This document shows positions 1-12,183 of a DNA stretch of 64,000 bases, in pieces. The notes beneath the pieces were generated by a model. The model was given only the letters and a program-made list of their open reading frames with translations, was not told the DNA's origin and made no database searches. Source of the stretch: Sipunculus nudus (taxonomy: Eukaryota; Annelida; Sipuncula; Golfingiida; Sipunculidae); NCBI GenBank assembly GCA_026874595.1, contig CM049316.1:30801339-30865338 (forward strand), given 5' to 3'. Every line of letters begins with the position of its first letter. Position 1 is the first letter of the stretch. Position numbers and translations under genes: made by a program.

Positions 1-2443
1 TTGGGCATTAAGAGAGGAAAGAGGGTCTCTGCAAAGACATTCCTTTACATGAATCTTTGTGTAAGTTTACATGCCCCCTTGCTACCTGAGTCGAGGACTC
101 GAAACGAGTGCATGTGTGAACCTTTCATACTTTTAGCAAAATATGTCACGCTAGAGTGCGAAATATATTTCATTCCAGCGTGTAACATTTGTCACATACT
201 CTGATCACTGCTTTAACGCTAACAACACCGAAAGCTGCCATAAATAAGTAATCATCTTAGTCTTTGATAAACTGTCGAGATCAGCTCCCAGATAAATCCT
301 TAACATGAAGGAAGGGATCTCGTCATGACACAGTCAAGTGTCACACTTCACGGCTGAGACGTAAAATTACTGATAGGGTGGTCTGGTATGACAAAGGCCA
401 GAGACCTTAAAACAGATCTAGAGCTACTCCTACTATCAAAAGAGCTCTGAAGTAAATGCAAAGTGCACGAAGACGAGAGGCCGCACCCCTATCTCGGATA
501 TAGTGAAGAATTTCCAAAGCGCCTCCTAGCGGTGAGGAAGACATCAGACATTCAAATTTTAACATCTACATATAACATATTCTTGATATAAGACATGTAC
601 GTGTAGATGTTGAACGCTACCAATACATATCATATAAAATATTCGCAAAACATAATAAAAGGACGTTTACCACTTGAAAGTAGCTTTTTGGTCTTGTGAA
701 TATCGGGCAGTTGGGCACATGCGCACAACATTAAACTCCTTTATTTAAATACGAAATTCATTCAAAATTCGCGTTAGTCCCCATGGAATATATTTATTTT
801 TAGACTTATAACAGATTTATATCCTTTCAAACGGGTTGTGTGCTCATGAAATTTTCAATTAATTTCTAACGACATTTAATATTATTAACTATATTAGAAA
901 TCTGCATTGTAAGGAATGCAAGCCTCTGCCATGTGAAGTCCCTATTTTTGGGATGCGCCCAAAGCCATGATTGCTCTCACATATTTGTCCCATATTCCCA
1001 AACCCATTCATGACTGTACATCTATGAATATTCCTTGAAGACGTTCTTCGAAACGGATAATGTATCGGATCCATATCGAAATCTAATCGATACTTCATTG
1101 GCCCGTTCCCGGAATGTCATGAGATTATGTTGTGAACAAACACACGAATACACACACACATATAAACACACACAAATGGGGCTTAACGCATGCACTCTTG
1201 GCGGAGGCAACAACAAAATAGGGTGTTATTTTAAGCACCACGTATGATGACAAGCCTGGTTTAAAATGGCCAACATTAAATTATACATGGCAATACGCCA
1301 AACAAGGTTTTCTTTTTCAAACTACCATATTTCTTTCTTGCTTTAAACTGAAATTTGATTTGTGTACATATCATTTAACATGCCACGTATTATAGAAATG
1401 AATCATAGGTAAAAGGCTAATTTGGTTCTGTCATATATAGGAGAACTTTGGAACATTATGTTGCAAAAGGACTCTGTCTAAACTTGTACCTGGTTTATCA
1501 GATTATCAGATTAGGTAATGGGTGTAACGCTATTGATAACAAGAGAGTAGCGAACTTACTTGTGCTAAGTGTTAACCTTGATAGTCTGTTTTTCAATAAA
1601 CTCGTGACGCAAATGAAGTATTCATGTAAATATGAAAGGTCAAAGGCCAAGAGTAATGCTTTCTTAGCTCATTTCATGTGTCTCGGCCGAGTAGTACTAC
1701 TGGTAGCTATACTCACAAGAATGGGCACTTGGATTTAAAACAATATTACAGCAGAAACTTTGTTTACGTTACCTTACTAAATTGTCATTTACAGGAATAC
1801 CACAGTTGTTTATCAGCTCCGTCTAATGTTAATGTGTAAATGCTTGAACAGAAATTAAATTACATTATTTCAAACAAACATTTAATTCTGGCTGTAATTT
1901 CCCAGTATTAATATGTCATATTCCTCACAACTACTGTTTTACTGAGTGAACACAAGACGGCATTGATAAACAACTGGATCATGCAGTAAATACAAATTAC
2001 CAAAATATCTACAATTTTGTTTATATATCACGATAAACTAGCATCGTAAACTGGAAATTACCATTTACACTTGTGTTATTTGATACCGAGCCTACTAGAA
2101 AAATTCTAATCTACGAATATATTCACAAAGTTATCTGAAATAATATAATTAATATCAATATATAAATAATATTAAATAATTAAGTAATGTTTTTTAACAA
2201 TATAATAAGATAATCATCCTTTATTTGTACTGTAAACGCCTATCCTTATACAGGAGTGATGCACTGATAAACCAGTGATGCCTATAATCTTTTTTCTGTG
2301 ACTGGTATAAATTCATACATTATAGTCACTAAACTCGTAATAAAGTTCAAATGCCTGGATCTGCACACGTTTCTCCCTCTTTACCTCCTATGTATAGTCT
2401 AAACAGGATACCATAATAGACCAAAAGTTTTGGTCTTTTTCAG
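1..2443. other. AT-rich non-coding stretch upstream of the TPPP exon
   Basis: I see no supportable exon here. The missing N-terminal p25-alpha exon should end in AG (the next exon supplies the G of an Arg codon) and encode a DVDI-F-K-type segment. I looked for this on the plus strand and did not find it, so it is either diverged or outside the window. A short CA-rich stretch lies at about 1139-1177 and a CTCF-like 14-mer at 519-532. The rest is AT-rich sequence, either intron or intergenic. Confidence 0.5.
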
Positions 2444-2591
2444 GACCATCACGGTAAAAGAGCTGAGCCCCCTGATTGACGAGATCGCGAAGGCGTATAA
2501 GGTCGACAAGAAGAAAGCCTCTAATGAAGAAGCCGCAGCGGAGATCAAAACAAAACTGGCGTCAACGGAGCCAAAAGCCCATGGCACCACG
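2444..2591 (+). CDS. TPPP: TPPP penultimate coding exon
   Basis: The acceptor is tttttcag ending at 2443 and the donor is gtgagc starting at 2592. The exon is 148 nt. The first base completes a codon, plausibly AG|G for Arg as in the family's R-T-I-T, and 49 codons follow, ending in phase 0. The open frame continues to 2663 only into a CA-rich intron, so that extension is not coding. GC and codon use differ sharply from the flanks. Confidence 0.9.
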
Positions 2592-5542
2592 GTGAGCCGC
2601 GCGCGCACACACGCACGCACTCCCCATCCCGCACACACACGTACAGAAACACAGGCTTACTAAACTAATTGACGTCCGGACGCACGCACAGTCGCACATT
2701 TTACCGTGGAGTCACCAGTGAAGAAGAAAGCGAGTCCGGAATTGGACTCGAGTTTTGACTCGAGTCCACCTTTTTAGGGACTGAGAATTGGACTCCAGGG
2801 TCCTTGAGTCAGACTTGGACTCGGAGGAAAGGACTCGAGAAAGCATTTGGAGTCCATCCCGAGTCCTATATAGTTATAAACTCTGTCACACATCATAAAA
2901 ACTTTAACAAACTACAAACAAAATATTACAAAATAATAACACTATATATACCAAGCTTTACAAGCATCGGGAGCTGTAAATGTAATTAATCAGCATAGCA
3001 AAGCATCGGCGAACCAAATGAAAAAAGTACATGATAATCTGAAACTTCCATTTTATATTGCTGTTTAAGGATATTTGTTTTGGACTGGATTGCACTCGGA
3101 CTCGGATGGTGTGGACTCGACCACATCACGTGCTGGGGCTCACATAATACATCTTGCGTTTCCATTAACGCAAATACACACACATGCACGGATGTACCCA
3201 AATATATGCATAACGCCCACACACGCACACAGGTGCGCACACATTCACACATCAGGCGGACACATTTGTCAATTAATATGATAAGGGAAAACGCACAGGC
3301 ATTTCTATATGTTCGTAAGGCATATACGTTATCAGACACAAGGATTCATTAGACTTTATTGATAAAATTATTAGTGTTCATAATCTGCGCTTAGTATATA
3401 TGCCTCGCTCTTTTTTGGTTTTACGTGTCTCAACCTGTGACTCTTAACGATACATGGCGTGATATATATATCCATACTGACTCACAGTTCATTAACTCTA
3501 TGACATGAACATAACAGTAAAGGGTACCGTACACGCAGTCAGGCAACTATATATTTACAGGCACTTGCCAGCAGATAGATACACACAAACACCATGTCAC
3601 ACACATGTGAAGGTTTGACCTATAAATACACGAACACACGTGAAAAAATACATGAACAAGTATATCATATATGTCAAATTAAATCATGAACAGAAAAAAA
3701 TCAATATTACATGACACCCACATTTTTTTTCTAATTATTCTCTAATTATAGTTCTTTTTAAATATATTTATTATTCTCTGAATAGTGGGGGATGATAACA
3801 TTGACCCTGCCCGATACCACTTCACAGTTGAATGATTACAGACTTTGTTTCCTGGGCTTAATAATACATCCACTGGTCCATATAATAGTTAAAGATGGTT
3901 GCCATTCTGAATACACTCATATGTACCGAACAGTCCTCCAGCTGGGCCATGTTTACATAACACCGTCATAACGACGGAACGGGTATTGAAAAGCCGGTGG
4001 CGTGAGGCCAGATTCTAAATTAATGACACGGGCACAGGGCGTTCCCCTTCAAAGCTACCAGGTCTTACGCTCACCTCATAAGACTAGCTTTGTGCACTTG
4101 TGATTGATTTAGCTGCCTGTGTACATTTACCTATCTCACAGCAATGGGGTTTCATATAGTGCAGATTTATATGGACTATATTGATCAAATATAAAGATCA
4201 TTCCCTGAGGTATACGACTGACATACAAGCGTGTACCAGCCTCCTTATTAGTTTACATTCCGAATGGATCTATGAGAGGTGTCTTAGCATGGTTTTTAAT
4301 AGGGCTTGTTTCATCTGAAAAGAAACTTATTTCTCCCAAGTGGTTTGGAAGAAATGGGAACGAATGGGGTTTTTTCAACTGTATTCCGGTAGTTGCTGTA
4401 AGAATGTTGAGGAAATTATTATGATATATTATATATTATAAATATTCATAAAATTGACTTAATCCAAATGATTTTTATTCCACATACAACAACAATGGTC
4501 TAAATATGATTTTAACACTTTCGCTGAATTGTTCCTATATGATGCCATTTATTCTGGCTGTACGGAGCACTTTGCATCTGTTGTTGTGTACCTGTTTAAA
4601 CAGTATGAACCCAGTTATGGAATAAAACATAATCCAAACAAATAAACATAAACCTTTGTAATTGTTTTTAAATAAGAGCGAGCAGAATATTTATGTATAA
4701 GTAGAAATAAAGCTTTAAATTTATTAATTTAAATATTCTCTCCTGACATCTGAAGTTTTTTTTTTCCGGAAGGAATTGAGGGAACCATTTCTTTTGATCC
4801 AGAGTTTTCCGAAAATTTAAAAGGGAGACACTAGCGTTTTAACACATTTCGTGCTAATGGTGTACATCAACCAGAATATGGTTAACTCACAATAACTCTG
4901 TTTTCAAACAGAGTAGCCAAAGAAGGTCCATAAGGTAGTTTTAATGTCTTTTAAGAGAAGCTAATGGTGACGAATGTCTAATGTGCTGCCGAAGTTGATT
5001 CAACTGCTTGATTCTTAGCTTTAGGCTCATGAAACCCTCAACAGGGGCGGATCCAGGATTTTGGAAAGGGGGGGGGGGGGGTCGTCCAACCTTGGAGGAC
5101 AAATGAAAAACCTAAAAAAGGTCCCCAGGTCCGGAAAAGGGGGTCCAGACCGCAAAATTTTGTCTGAAACCCTTTAAAAAGGAATTCTTCGAATGAAAAA
5201 CCGGACCCCCTGGACCGATATGGCTGACATACAAAACAGAAGTATCATACATTCATAACTGGATGCTTTCTTCGATAAACAATGACCTATTCTTTGATCA
5301 TGTCTTAATGTTAATTAAGCCTGAGCATCGTTAGTCATTGGTCACGTGTACACTTTCAGAAACAATCAAAGACAGGCGGCGTGGGCAGGATGACCGACGC
5401 GGCCGGGTACACAGGCTCCCACAAGGAGAGGTTTGACGCTGAGGGGAAAGGCAAAGGAAAAGCCGGAAGAGTTGATGAAGTCAACACTTCCGGCTACGTG
5501 GGAAATTACAAAAACGAGGGAACCTATGACAAGAAAAAGTGA
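2444..5542 (+). CDS. TPPP: TPPP/p25-alpha family protein, C-terminal two exons (join 2444-2591, 5360-5542)
   Basis: This is a tubulin polymerization-promoting protein (p25-alpha) gene. In known members the protein binds and bundles microtubules in the cytoplasm. The two exons join in phase 0 and give 109 residues. The hallmarks are TGSHKERFD, the family's glycine-rich GKGKGKAGR motif (GxGxGxxGR), and the [14 protein letters not shown] tail ending KKK-stop. The first exon encodes the TITVKEL...[16 protein letters not shown] part, which corresponds to the RTITFEQF region of vertebrate TPPP. Upstream coding, about 60 residues in the family, was not found. The 2.8-kb intron holds CA repeats, a GGACTCGAGT-rich repeat, a hAT-MITE fragment and a second MITE-like element just before the acceptor. 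The gene converges on the calmodulin-like gene. The family call is secure. Orthology within the family is inferred. Confidence 0.93.
2600..2662. repeat. CA/GC-rich microsatellite directly after the TPPP donor
   Basis: Imperfect CA and CGCACGCA dinucleotide runs begin within ten bases of the splice donor. A second CA-rich tract lies at about 3170-3255. Confidence 0.7.
2735..3128. repeat. Degenerate GGACTCGAGT-type repeat in TPPP intron
   Basis: The words GACTCGAGT, GGACTC and GAGTCC recur on both strands about a dozen times within 2735-2866 and again at 3080-3125, with about 200 bp of AT-rich sequence between. The unit is short and approximately palindromic (ACTCGAGT). I see no flanking duplication. 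Confidence 0.6.
3715..3815. mobile_element. Fragment of the CAGGGGCGTC hAT-like MITE family
   Basis: The segment reading ATATATTTATTATTCTCTGAA, then TAGTGGGGGATGATAACATTG, then ACC matches the right-hand internal part of the fuller copies at 26.3 and 36.8 kb. The terminal GACGCC is not recognisable, so this is a decayed remnant. Confidence 0.55.
5042..5225 (+). mobile_element. MITE-like element beginning CAGGGGCGGATCCAGG
   Basis: The element starts CAGGGGCGGATCCAGGATTT, then a G run, GGAGGACAAATGA, AAACCTAAA, GGTCC and GGAAAAGGGGGTCCAG. The same ordered blocks occur at 8487 and 37452. The CAGGGG terminus resembles hAT-type ends, but I could not define the far terminus or a target duplication. 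Confidence 0.6.
5360..5542 (+). CDS. TPPP: TPPP terminal coding exon
   Basis: The acceptor cactttcag ends at 5359. The exon encodes 60 residues beginning [10 protein letters not shown] and stops with TGA at 5540-5542. It carries the most conserved family block (GSHKERFD, then GKGKGKAGR, then [13 protein letters not shown]). A 21-nt unit covering the last codons and the stop is repeated immediately downstream in the same frame, again ending in TGA. Confidence 0.95.
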   Translation, partial: KQSKTGGVGRMTDAAGYTGSHKERFDAEGKGKGKAGRVDEVNTSGYVGNYKNEGTYDKKK

Positions 5543-5893
5543 AGTTATGACAAGAAGAAGTGAAGTTATCGTCTGTCACAATATATGACCAAGCCACTGC
5601 ACACGATGTTTTATGGACAATTTAGTTTCTCCCACGGTACCATTATCAGTCCGTACAAGTCTGAAGGTTTTATAATGTAATTTCCGTGCTATCGTCATAT
5701 ACTGTGAGTCATGTTGGACATAACCTCTTCAGCTGACGTTGGAGGACCCCTCTCGAACTGACCACTAGTAAAAAGCCATCCTTTTCTCTATCCCCATCAG
5801 TGACGCACTTGTGGGTAGCGGGGCGCCACCTTGTATCTGCTGAGGAGACTAAGATTTGTGTCCTGATGTGTAAACTTACAATTTATATACACC

Positions 5894-5899
5894 AATAAA
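5894..5899 (+). terminator. Candidate poly(A) signal of the TPPP gene
   Basis: A canonical AATAAA lies about 350 nt downstream of the stop codon, in sequence with no other plus-strand gene. The distance suits a short 3' UTR. The cleavage site itself cannot be seen. Confidence 0.55.
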
Positions 5900-8480
5900 C
5901 CCTGGAAATATTCCACCTTTGGTTGCATTTCATAAGCACCAGATGTAAGATATTTTAGGCCACCTTCATATGATTCATTTAAACATTTGCCTACTTTACA
6001 ACGGCATTACCATACGATGACTATTCAATCTAGTTTACCTTAAACATGATATTAGGCCATTTAAGAGAAATGAGCCAAGTTTATTAAGGACCTACAGTGT
6101 TCTTAAAGGAACATTATGAGGAAAAAGTAAACTACCAAGTGCTACTTATATCCTGATTAATAAATTCTCCGAACATTTGCTAGAGTTTTTAGATATATTC
6201 GGTACTTATAACGGATACGCTATTTTGTCGTTTTTGTATTTCAAGCAAACTACCATAAATACATTACATCATCTATAAATTTATGTATGAAGTTGTATTC
6301 ATGTTTAAAGTATTCTGCAAAATAGATTTGCTTTGTGCTTTCTTTAGTCACTCGTGTTCACCAGGTGGCGGTGCAGTCAGCCCCTGGATCGAATTAAAGC
6401 ATGGCACTTCAGATATTGTCAAGAAGTGTGCAGACAAGCTTTCAACTGCATAGTTGTCGTAGATTTTTAATCAGTTCTGAATTTTGTCGAATACACGACC
6501 ATTACTGCAGCCAATTTACATTCTTTCTATAATGCCGGAGTAATTCAATGAAATTTCCAAACCATGGTTATGAAACTCAGGTTGTCTTCAACAGTCCCAA
6601 TTGCAAAAGTTAAAATGAGAACCATTTGATATAAATAGACAGGGATAAGGATTATACTTGAAAGATGAGGTAATAAGAAAAGATACAAGTAAAATATGTA
6701 GGTGTTGTAATTAATCATATTTAAAAAAAATACTATGCAGATTGCAGATTTGTGAATGTATCCTCAATGGTGAAGCGAATTGACTCGGAACACCGCCTCG
6801 TCGATACATCGAATCTAATCCTATTTGTTATGTTTACGGTAATAAATAAGTTTCTGCTTAGCTGTTGTTCCTCAAGTAAGACTCAGTGATTCGGCCGCCA
6901 TAGACATTAAAAATGACAAACCCCACTCGCTTTCTACGTGTTAAAGACAGCTCCTACGGCTGGTCTTAATGAATTTGTTTGTTTGAAAGTCACTTTCGTC
7001 TTCCCAGACCTTTATGTACATGTTCTTGACTTTCCAGAAGCATGTGTTATAAAATTCTGTAACAAATTGATTAAATAAAGATGTTTTTGATGTTTTACAC
7101 CAGCAAATGGTTAGGCCACGGGCTTTTAAAGTCATAAAACGTTTGTTTAAATTACATAGTACCTTTGTTTTGCTGTACATGTTTTTACTTGATGCGACAG
7201 CAAAACTTCAACGTGCTTTGATGAAATTGTTTTACATAACTCTATATGTAGTAATAAATATACTGTTATTGACTATCGTTAGTTTTGTTTTTATCTTTAA
7301 AATAATTGATGAGTAATTTTATGAGTGAGACGTGTTATATTATTTGTTTTATTTCTGTACTTGAGTCTTGCTCATTGAGTACAAACCATACCCAGCATGC
7401 AAGGATATTCACCATTTAAAACCCTGCATGGGAAGAATAGCCTTAGGTTCATATGCCTGCGTGTGACCTAAACAATTAACTTAGATACTGCCGTTTCTAT
7501 ATCCCACCACATGCATATCACAGGTATATATACATTTAAAAATGAAAATTATTTTTTCTCTATATTCATATTTACACAGGTAATTTTAATCTCCTGAAAT
7601 ACATATTAGTAAACCTAATATTAGTAAAGATTAGATAAGCCCCGGTGAGTGTTAAAGCAAACGAGACATGCGGGGCATTAATCGCATTACCCTGAGCAAA
7701 GCTTTGTTGTGTACTGCCTAATAATTAGTCCTTTATTGCTGAAGTATATGCAAAACGTAAACACGTTGCTGATATCATGCCTTAAGCTTATTTAAAGCAT
7801 CACACTTTATAGATATGTAACTTAATGTCTGATGTACCGTAACATTTGAGTGTCCTTGATATAACTGTCCTTCCCATGTTGTCAAACGCTTTTTGAAAGT
7901 CTACAAAGTTGATTGGGGAAGTTTCATTCTATCGACGTATTTTGGTTACATATGAGACGCTGAATTGACCATTGCAATTTGACCATAGGAAATTTAACTT
8001 GTACCCTCTTTTGTTTTCCAATCGATATAAACCAAATTAAACTGCATGCCATTTTAATTTCTCTTGAGTTCGTAAATTCACTATTTTCTGACATTTTCGT
8101 CTGAGTGCACTTTATCCGGCTTATACTTAAATAGAACATAAACGGGTGCGAATATGCGAAACCATGAAGATGTATATTGCACACAAGATAAACAAAACAT
8201 TTAATTCTGTCTCTCAATATAGTCCGCACAAGGTAAACAAGACATTATCTACCGTCTGTTGGGGGGGGGGGGGGGGGATAATTTTCGAGCGGTTAGGTCG
8301 GAACCAATCTAGTTCGGCAAAAGTATATGCACGTATTTGAAAATTATGGATTAGGGGATGATGTGGATTAAGAAAAATATTTTAAATGTCTCACCTGTAA
8401 TTATTAAAAATTATCCTAATTTTTTTTTTGCTACAGTGTTACAGTCCCACCCCACCACGTTAGACATGCGACGTCGATAT
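5900..8480. other. AT-rich intergenic DNA, no gene seen
   Basis: This lies between the 3' ends of two convergent genes. The only open frames are short, AT-biased and without homology or splice context that I recognise. A 17-base G run occupies 8261-8277. Nothing else could be identified. Confidence 0.6.
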
Positions 8481-8486
8481 ATGATC

Positions 8487-8605
8487 CAGGGGCGGAGCTT
8501 GGTTAAGGAAAAAGAAGGTTCCAACACAGGAGGACTAATGACAAAACCCCAAAAAGGTCCCCCGGGGGGGGGGGGGGGTCACGGCTGCAAAAAAACCCTA
8601 AAAAA
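8487..8605 (+). mobile_element. Second CAGGGGCGGA element copy, abutting a SINE
   Basis: CAGGGGCGGAGCTTGG is followed by AGGAGGACTAATGACAAAACC, C run/G run and CAAAAAAACCCTAAAAAA. These are the same ordered blocks as at 5042 and 37452. The right part merges into the SINE head, so the SINE probably inserted here. Confidence 0.55.
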
Positions 8606-8610
8606 TCAGA

Positions 8611-9040
8611 TAGAGGATGGAGCACAGGACTCAAAACCAAGAGGTCGTGAGTTCAAATCTCAGCCGAGGCGGTGAGATTTTCACGGTCGGCCCCACTCAG
8701 GGTTAGCGCTCCGCAGTCCTAATGGGAAGGCTGTGCCCCCCATCCGTGTATCACTCACAAACTAGTGCGTCTTTTGGTGGGGGGGGGGGGGGGGGGTTCC
8801 AGCAATGACCCAGCAATAGGGTCGATTACACACCCAGGACCCGCAGGTGTGATAGACACCGGGCGTGACCGACACCATGATATAAAAATAGCATGTTAGA
8901 AAGCGAGTGCTACCGTCCTGTCACATAGTCCTAAACCGAAATGGAACTCCGCAGATGTACATGCTTCGATTAGGAATAAGATAAGAGAAGATAAAAATGG
9001 AGGCGGTTACCTCCACAAAAGAAATTATAAAAAAAAAAAA
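8611..9040 (+). mobile_element. tRNA-derived SINE, diverged copy
   Basis: The tRNA-like head (GGAGCACAGGACTCAAAACC, then GTGAGTTCAAATCTCAGC as B-box region) is followed by the body shared with the copy at 29316. Shared blocks are TTTTCACGGTCGGCCCC, ACTCAGGGTTAGCGCTC, CACTCACAAACTAGTGCG, CCGCAGGTGTGATAGACACCG, CCGAAATGGAACTCCGCAGA and the terminal GGAGGCGGTTACCTCC followed by a poly(A)-like tail. An expanded G run (about 8779-8796) sits within the body. No exact target duplication is visible. Confidence 0.85.
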
Positions 9041-11849
9041 CGATTCACATCAGTGATCTGTCGGTACCTTTTAGAGGATCTATCCCGAAAGAACAAGAGG
9101 TTGCTCAAACACCCCTGCATGCGGTTTTCCTGACAAGTAGTGCGAAGGTACCGCCATCTGCGGATTCTAATATAGACTATGGAATAACTGGAAAACCAGA
9201 CAAGCATGATGCCAATTTCTTTTCTAAATTTCATTAAATAATAACCTGTAGAAACCACCCTTAACATACAAGGGTTGCCTGAAAATAACCTTACTTCAAT
9301 ATTACAAAGAGCACATTTGGTACAGATTTGTTTTACCTCTCATCGTTGCTGAAGGAGAACCCACGCACGTACGGGGCTCCAGACTCTTGTAACTAGCGCC
9401 ACCTATCCATACTTCTTAGCAACCATCGGATTTGGACAAGGATCATAAAACTTCGATTTTAGAAAGATTACCAATGATCAAATTTTATTTATATCCAATT
9501 ATTGATCAGCCGGGAATGTAGTATTGGTTCGTTGGTTGGTTTGTCTGTTAGCAACTTAATGAACGGATTTTTATGAATATTGAAAACCCTTAAATATCTT
9601 TTAACTCAAAGAATTATATACCATTTTGACACAAGGCGTGCGGATTGGTGCGTGTGTACATGTTTGTTTGCGTGATGGCGTGCAGATGATGATGTATGTG
9701 TGTGCGTGGCCGAATAATATCTCTAAAAGAACTTGATAAAAATGTTATAGAGGAACGAGCCATTGACGAAAAAAAGAAGAAAACTATAATTTTGGTACGG
9801 ATCAGAAAAATAAAAATACGGATTTAGATCCGGATCTTGACGAATGTGTTCGTACGATATATTGAAAAAGTCGATCCACCACAAAATCGTATCACTTCTT
9901 TCTTGAACTTTGGACCATTCCCCGCTAAAAAAACATTAAAATCAGTTGAGGATATTTTAAAATATTATGTGGACAATGAAGGCCCCTTTTTGGACGTGGT
10001 AAGTGACTAACGTCGTCATTATGCAAATGTAAGATCAGTGACACTGACGCCATTTTAACATCTCGTGGTCGAGTCAAAGAACAATCCCCCCCCCCCCCCC
10101 TTGTCACGTCAAGTTCGGCCACTTGAGTAGAGCTTGTACAAAACGATCGACAAATTAATCAGCTTTCTTTTTACATCACAATTTGTATACGTTCCTTGTT
10201 TTCATTGAGTTTCACTGGTAGGATGGACAATGGGCGCCTGCTTTTTTCTTTATTCCAAATTATGATTTTAGTTAACTTCACATTTAATCTTATATGGTAT
10301 TTTAATATTAATAAAATAAAAACGTGTGTTATTTTAAGAACACATCAACAGCATATTAAAATACATGACAATGTATCATTTTTTTAGTTGATTGACAAGA
10401 AGGCATGATGCCAATCACTTGAACATTGGAGAAATCAGGATATTCTACAAACAAACAAGACTTCTTCCATATCTATCAAAATGGAAACGTATTTGATAAC
10501 TCTTGTCACGACCAATGAAAAAGCTGTTCAGTTACAATGTTGAAACTATAATGACATTTTATGAGTCACACTCAGGCCAAAGCACACTACAGAAGTGAAA
10601 TGCATTTATGTTGATTGAAAATTGACCCCTTTTAAGTTTAACAATTTTTAGTGTGCAGACGATCAGGCCTACATGTTCTTCCAAAAATATTTTGCCATGA
10701 AAAAATATGTATTTTTCTCACGGGTTTTTGTAAAAAAAGACCTCTTCTTATGTCCTGTTGAAAGATTAAACTGAACAATTCGCACATTCTATTAATTACA
10801 TTTTATTTCATATATACAATATAACAATTTAAAATATAGTATTATGAGCACATGAAAAATAGTCATAAACGTTTATGTACATTTTTAACAAATATAAGAA
10901 CAATCATATCAAACCAAACACGTCAGTAAACTTTAAAGGAATCAAATAAAATATGGACAATTATTTCAATAGTGAGATTTGTATGGTAAATTAACATGCT
11001 CAATGATATTGAAACAGACACACTATTTTCTGCTAATATTATCCCTTATTAAAAAATCAAACAACTTAGAGTAAATATCTGTTATTTCTTCACAACAGAA
11101 CCAAAATTAAAATCTGTATCGTTATGGAAAAAGTACTATGGCGTGTGTCATATGACAAAGCTCCCCCTGGCGAAGAACGGAGCAGTTAGTAACGATTGGT
11201 TCACTGCAGCCCTAACAACGGAAAATGGTTTAAAATGGGAACATAAAATCCTCTCCAACAGCTAACGGATCTATCGGCATCATTCTATCTGTTTTCTTGG
11301 ACAAACCCAATGCTAAATTAGTCCACAGATTTTCCGCGATAAAATATTGGTATAATACAACACACATAAAGAACATCTATTAAACGGTATTAATTATACA
11401 AGCACCATTGGTTTTATATGACAAATATAAATCTAAGTTATAAAACAATTGATCAAAATATGGTTTTCGGCAGCAAAATAAATATGTGTATTTGTATATA
11501 CATACATATGTATAAATCCATGTGTGTACTAGTATATTCGAGATTCCAAAAACAGTTCCAACGGATTCATGTCCATGCAAACTGCCCGAAGCAGCGCCTT
11601 GAATCATATAGCCAACACACAGGCCGATAACGGCATTGTCAGACATTTATTATTGCTACCAGTTGTGGCTGTAGCAATAGTTTTATCAATTTTATTAATT
11701 GTATAAGTATGGTAACAGCAGCGAGTGTGGCAGTATTTATAAATATGTACAATTAATTACATATATTTGAAAAATGAAAACGTGCAATGAAGATGGCTTC
11801 CAGTATACCAACATGAACACCACCTGTTTGGATCCACGTTTTGTCAACG
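9041..11849. other. AT-rich intergenic DNA, no gene seen
   Basis: Apart from a 15-base C run (10086-10100) I see no coding, RNA or repeat feature that I can support. The longest open frames are short and lack protein-like composition. Confidence 0.55.
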
Positions 11850-11855
11850 TTTATT
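11850..11855 (-). terminator. Candidate poly(A) signal of the calmodulin-like gene
   Basis: AATAAA on the minus strand lies about 300 nt past the stop at 12155. Alternative minus-strand hexamers exist further down (about 11650-11690), so the choice is uncertain. Confidence 0.35.
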
Positions 11856-12154
11856 TAGACGTTGCTTCATCATATATTTCAACTCAATATACAATGAAAC
11901 GGTAACATGTAAGTATTAAGAAATTTTCTGTTGGACCACTCGTCTTTGGTGAAATGCCAGTCTAAAATTTAATTTACTTAGCATTCGCCCAGTTTTTTAG
12001 TCATGTCGCGCCCTCTGGCGGTTAATGGAGAACCACGTATCCGCCCTCTTTCTTGGTTGATTTAAGTGAGCACTTCAGGTTGGATAACTTGGAGACGTTT
12101 TGTGATGAGAAGAAACATCCCCATAGAAGACTTTGGCCATTTAATAGCCCTTCG

Positions 12155-12183
12155 TTACAACGACCCCATAACGTTCTGGAATT
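12155..12183 (-). CDS. Calmodulin-like terminal coding exon (29 nt)
   Basis: The long pyrimidine acceptor (cattttcttctttcag) is followed by AA TTC CAG AAC GTT ATG GGG TCG TTG TAA. After the dangling G of exon 3 this reads EFQNVMGSL-stop, completing EF-hand 4 as in calmodulin's EFVTMMTSK end. It lies 5.2 kb from exon 3. Phase, acceptor quality and a fitting C-terminus together make it convincing despite its size. Confidence 0.82.

Noticed and set aside
2592-2663. Extension of the TPPP exon frame past the donor
   Set aside because: The sequence after gtgagc is a CA-rich microsatellite, and the next exon at 5360 restores the family sequence in phase.
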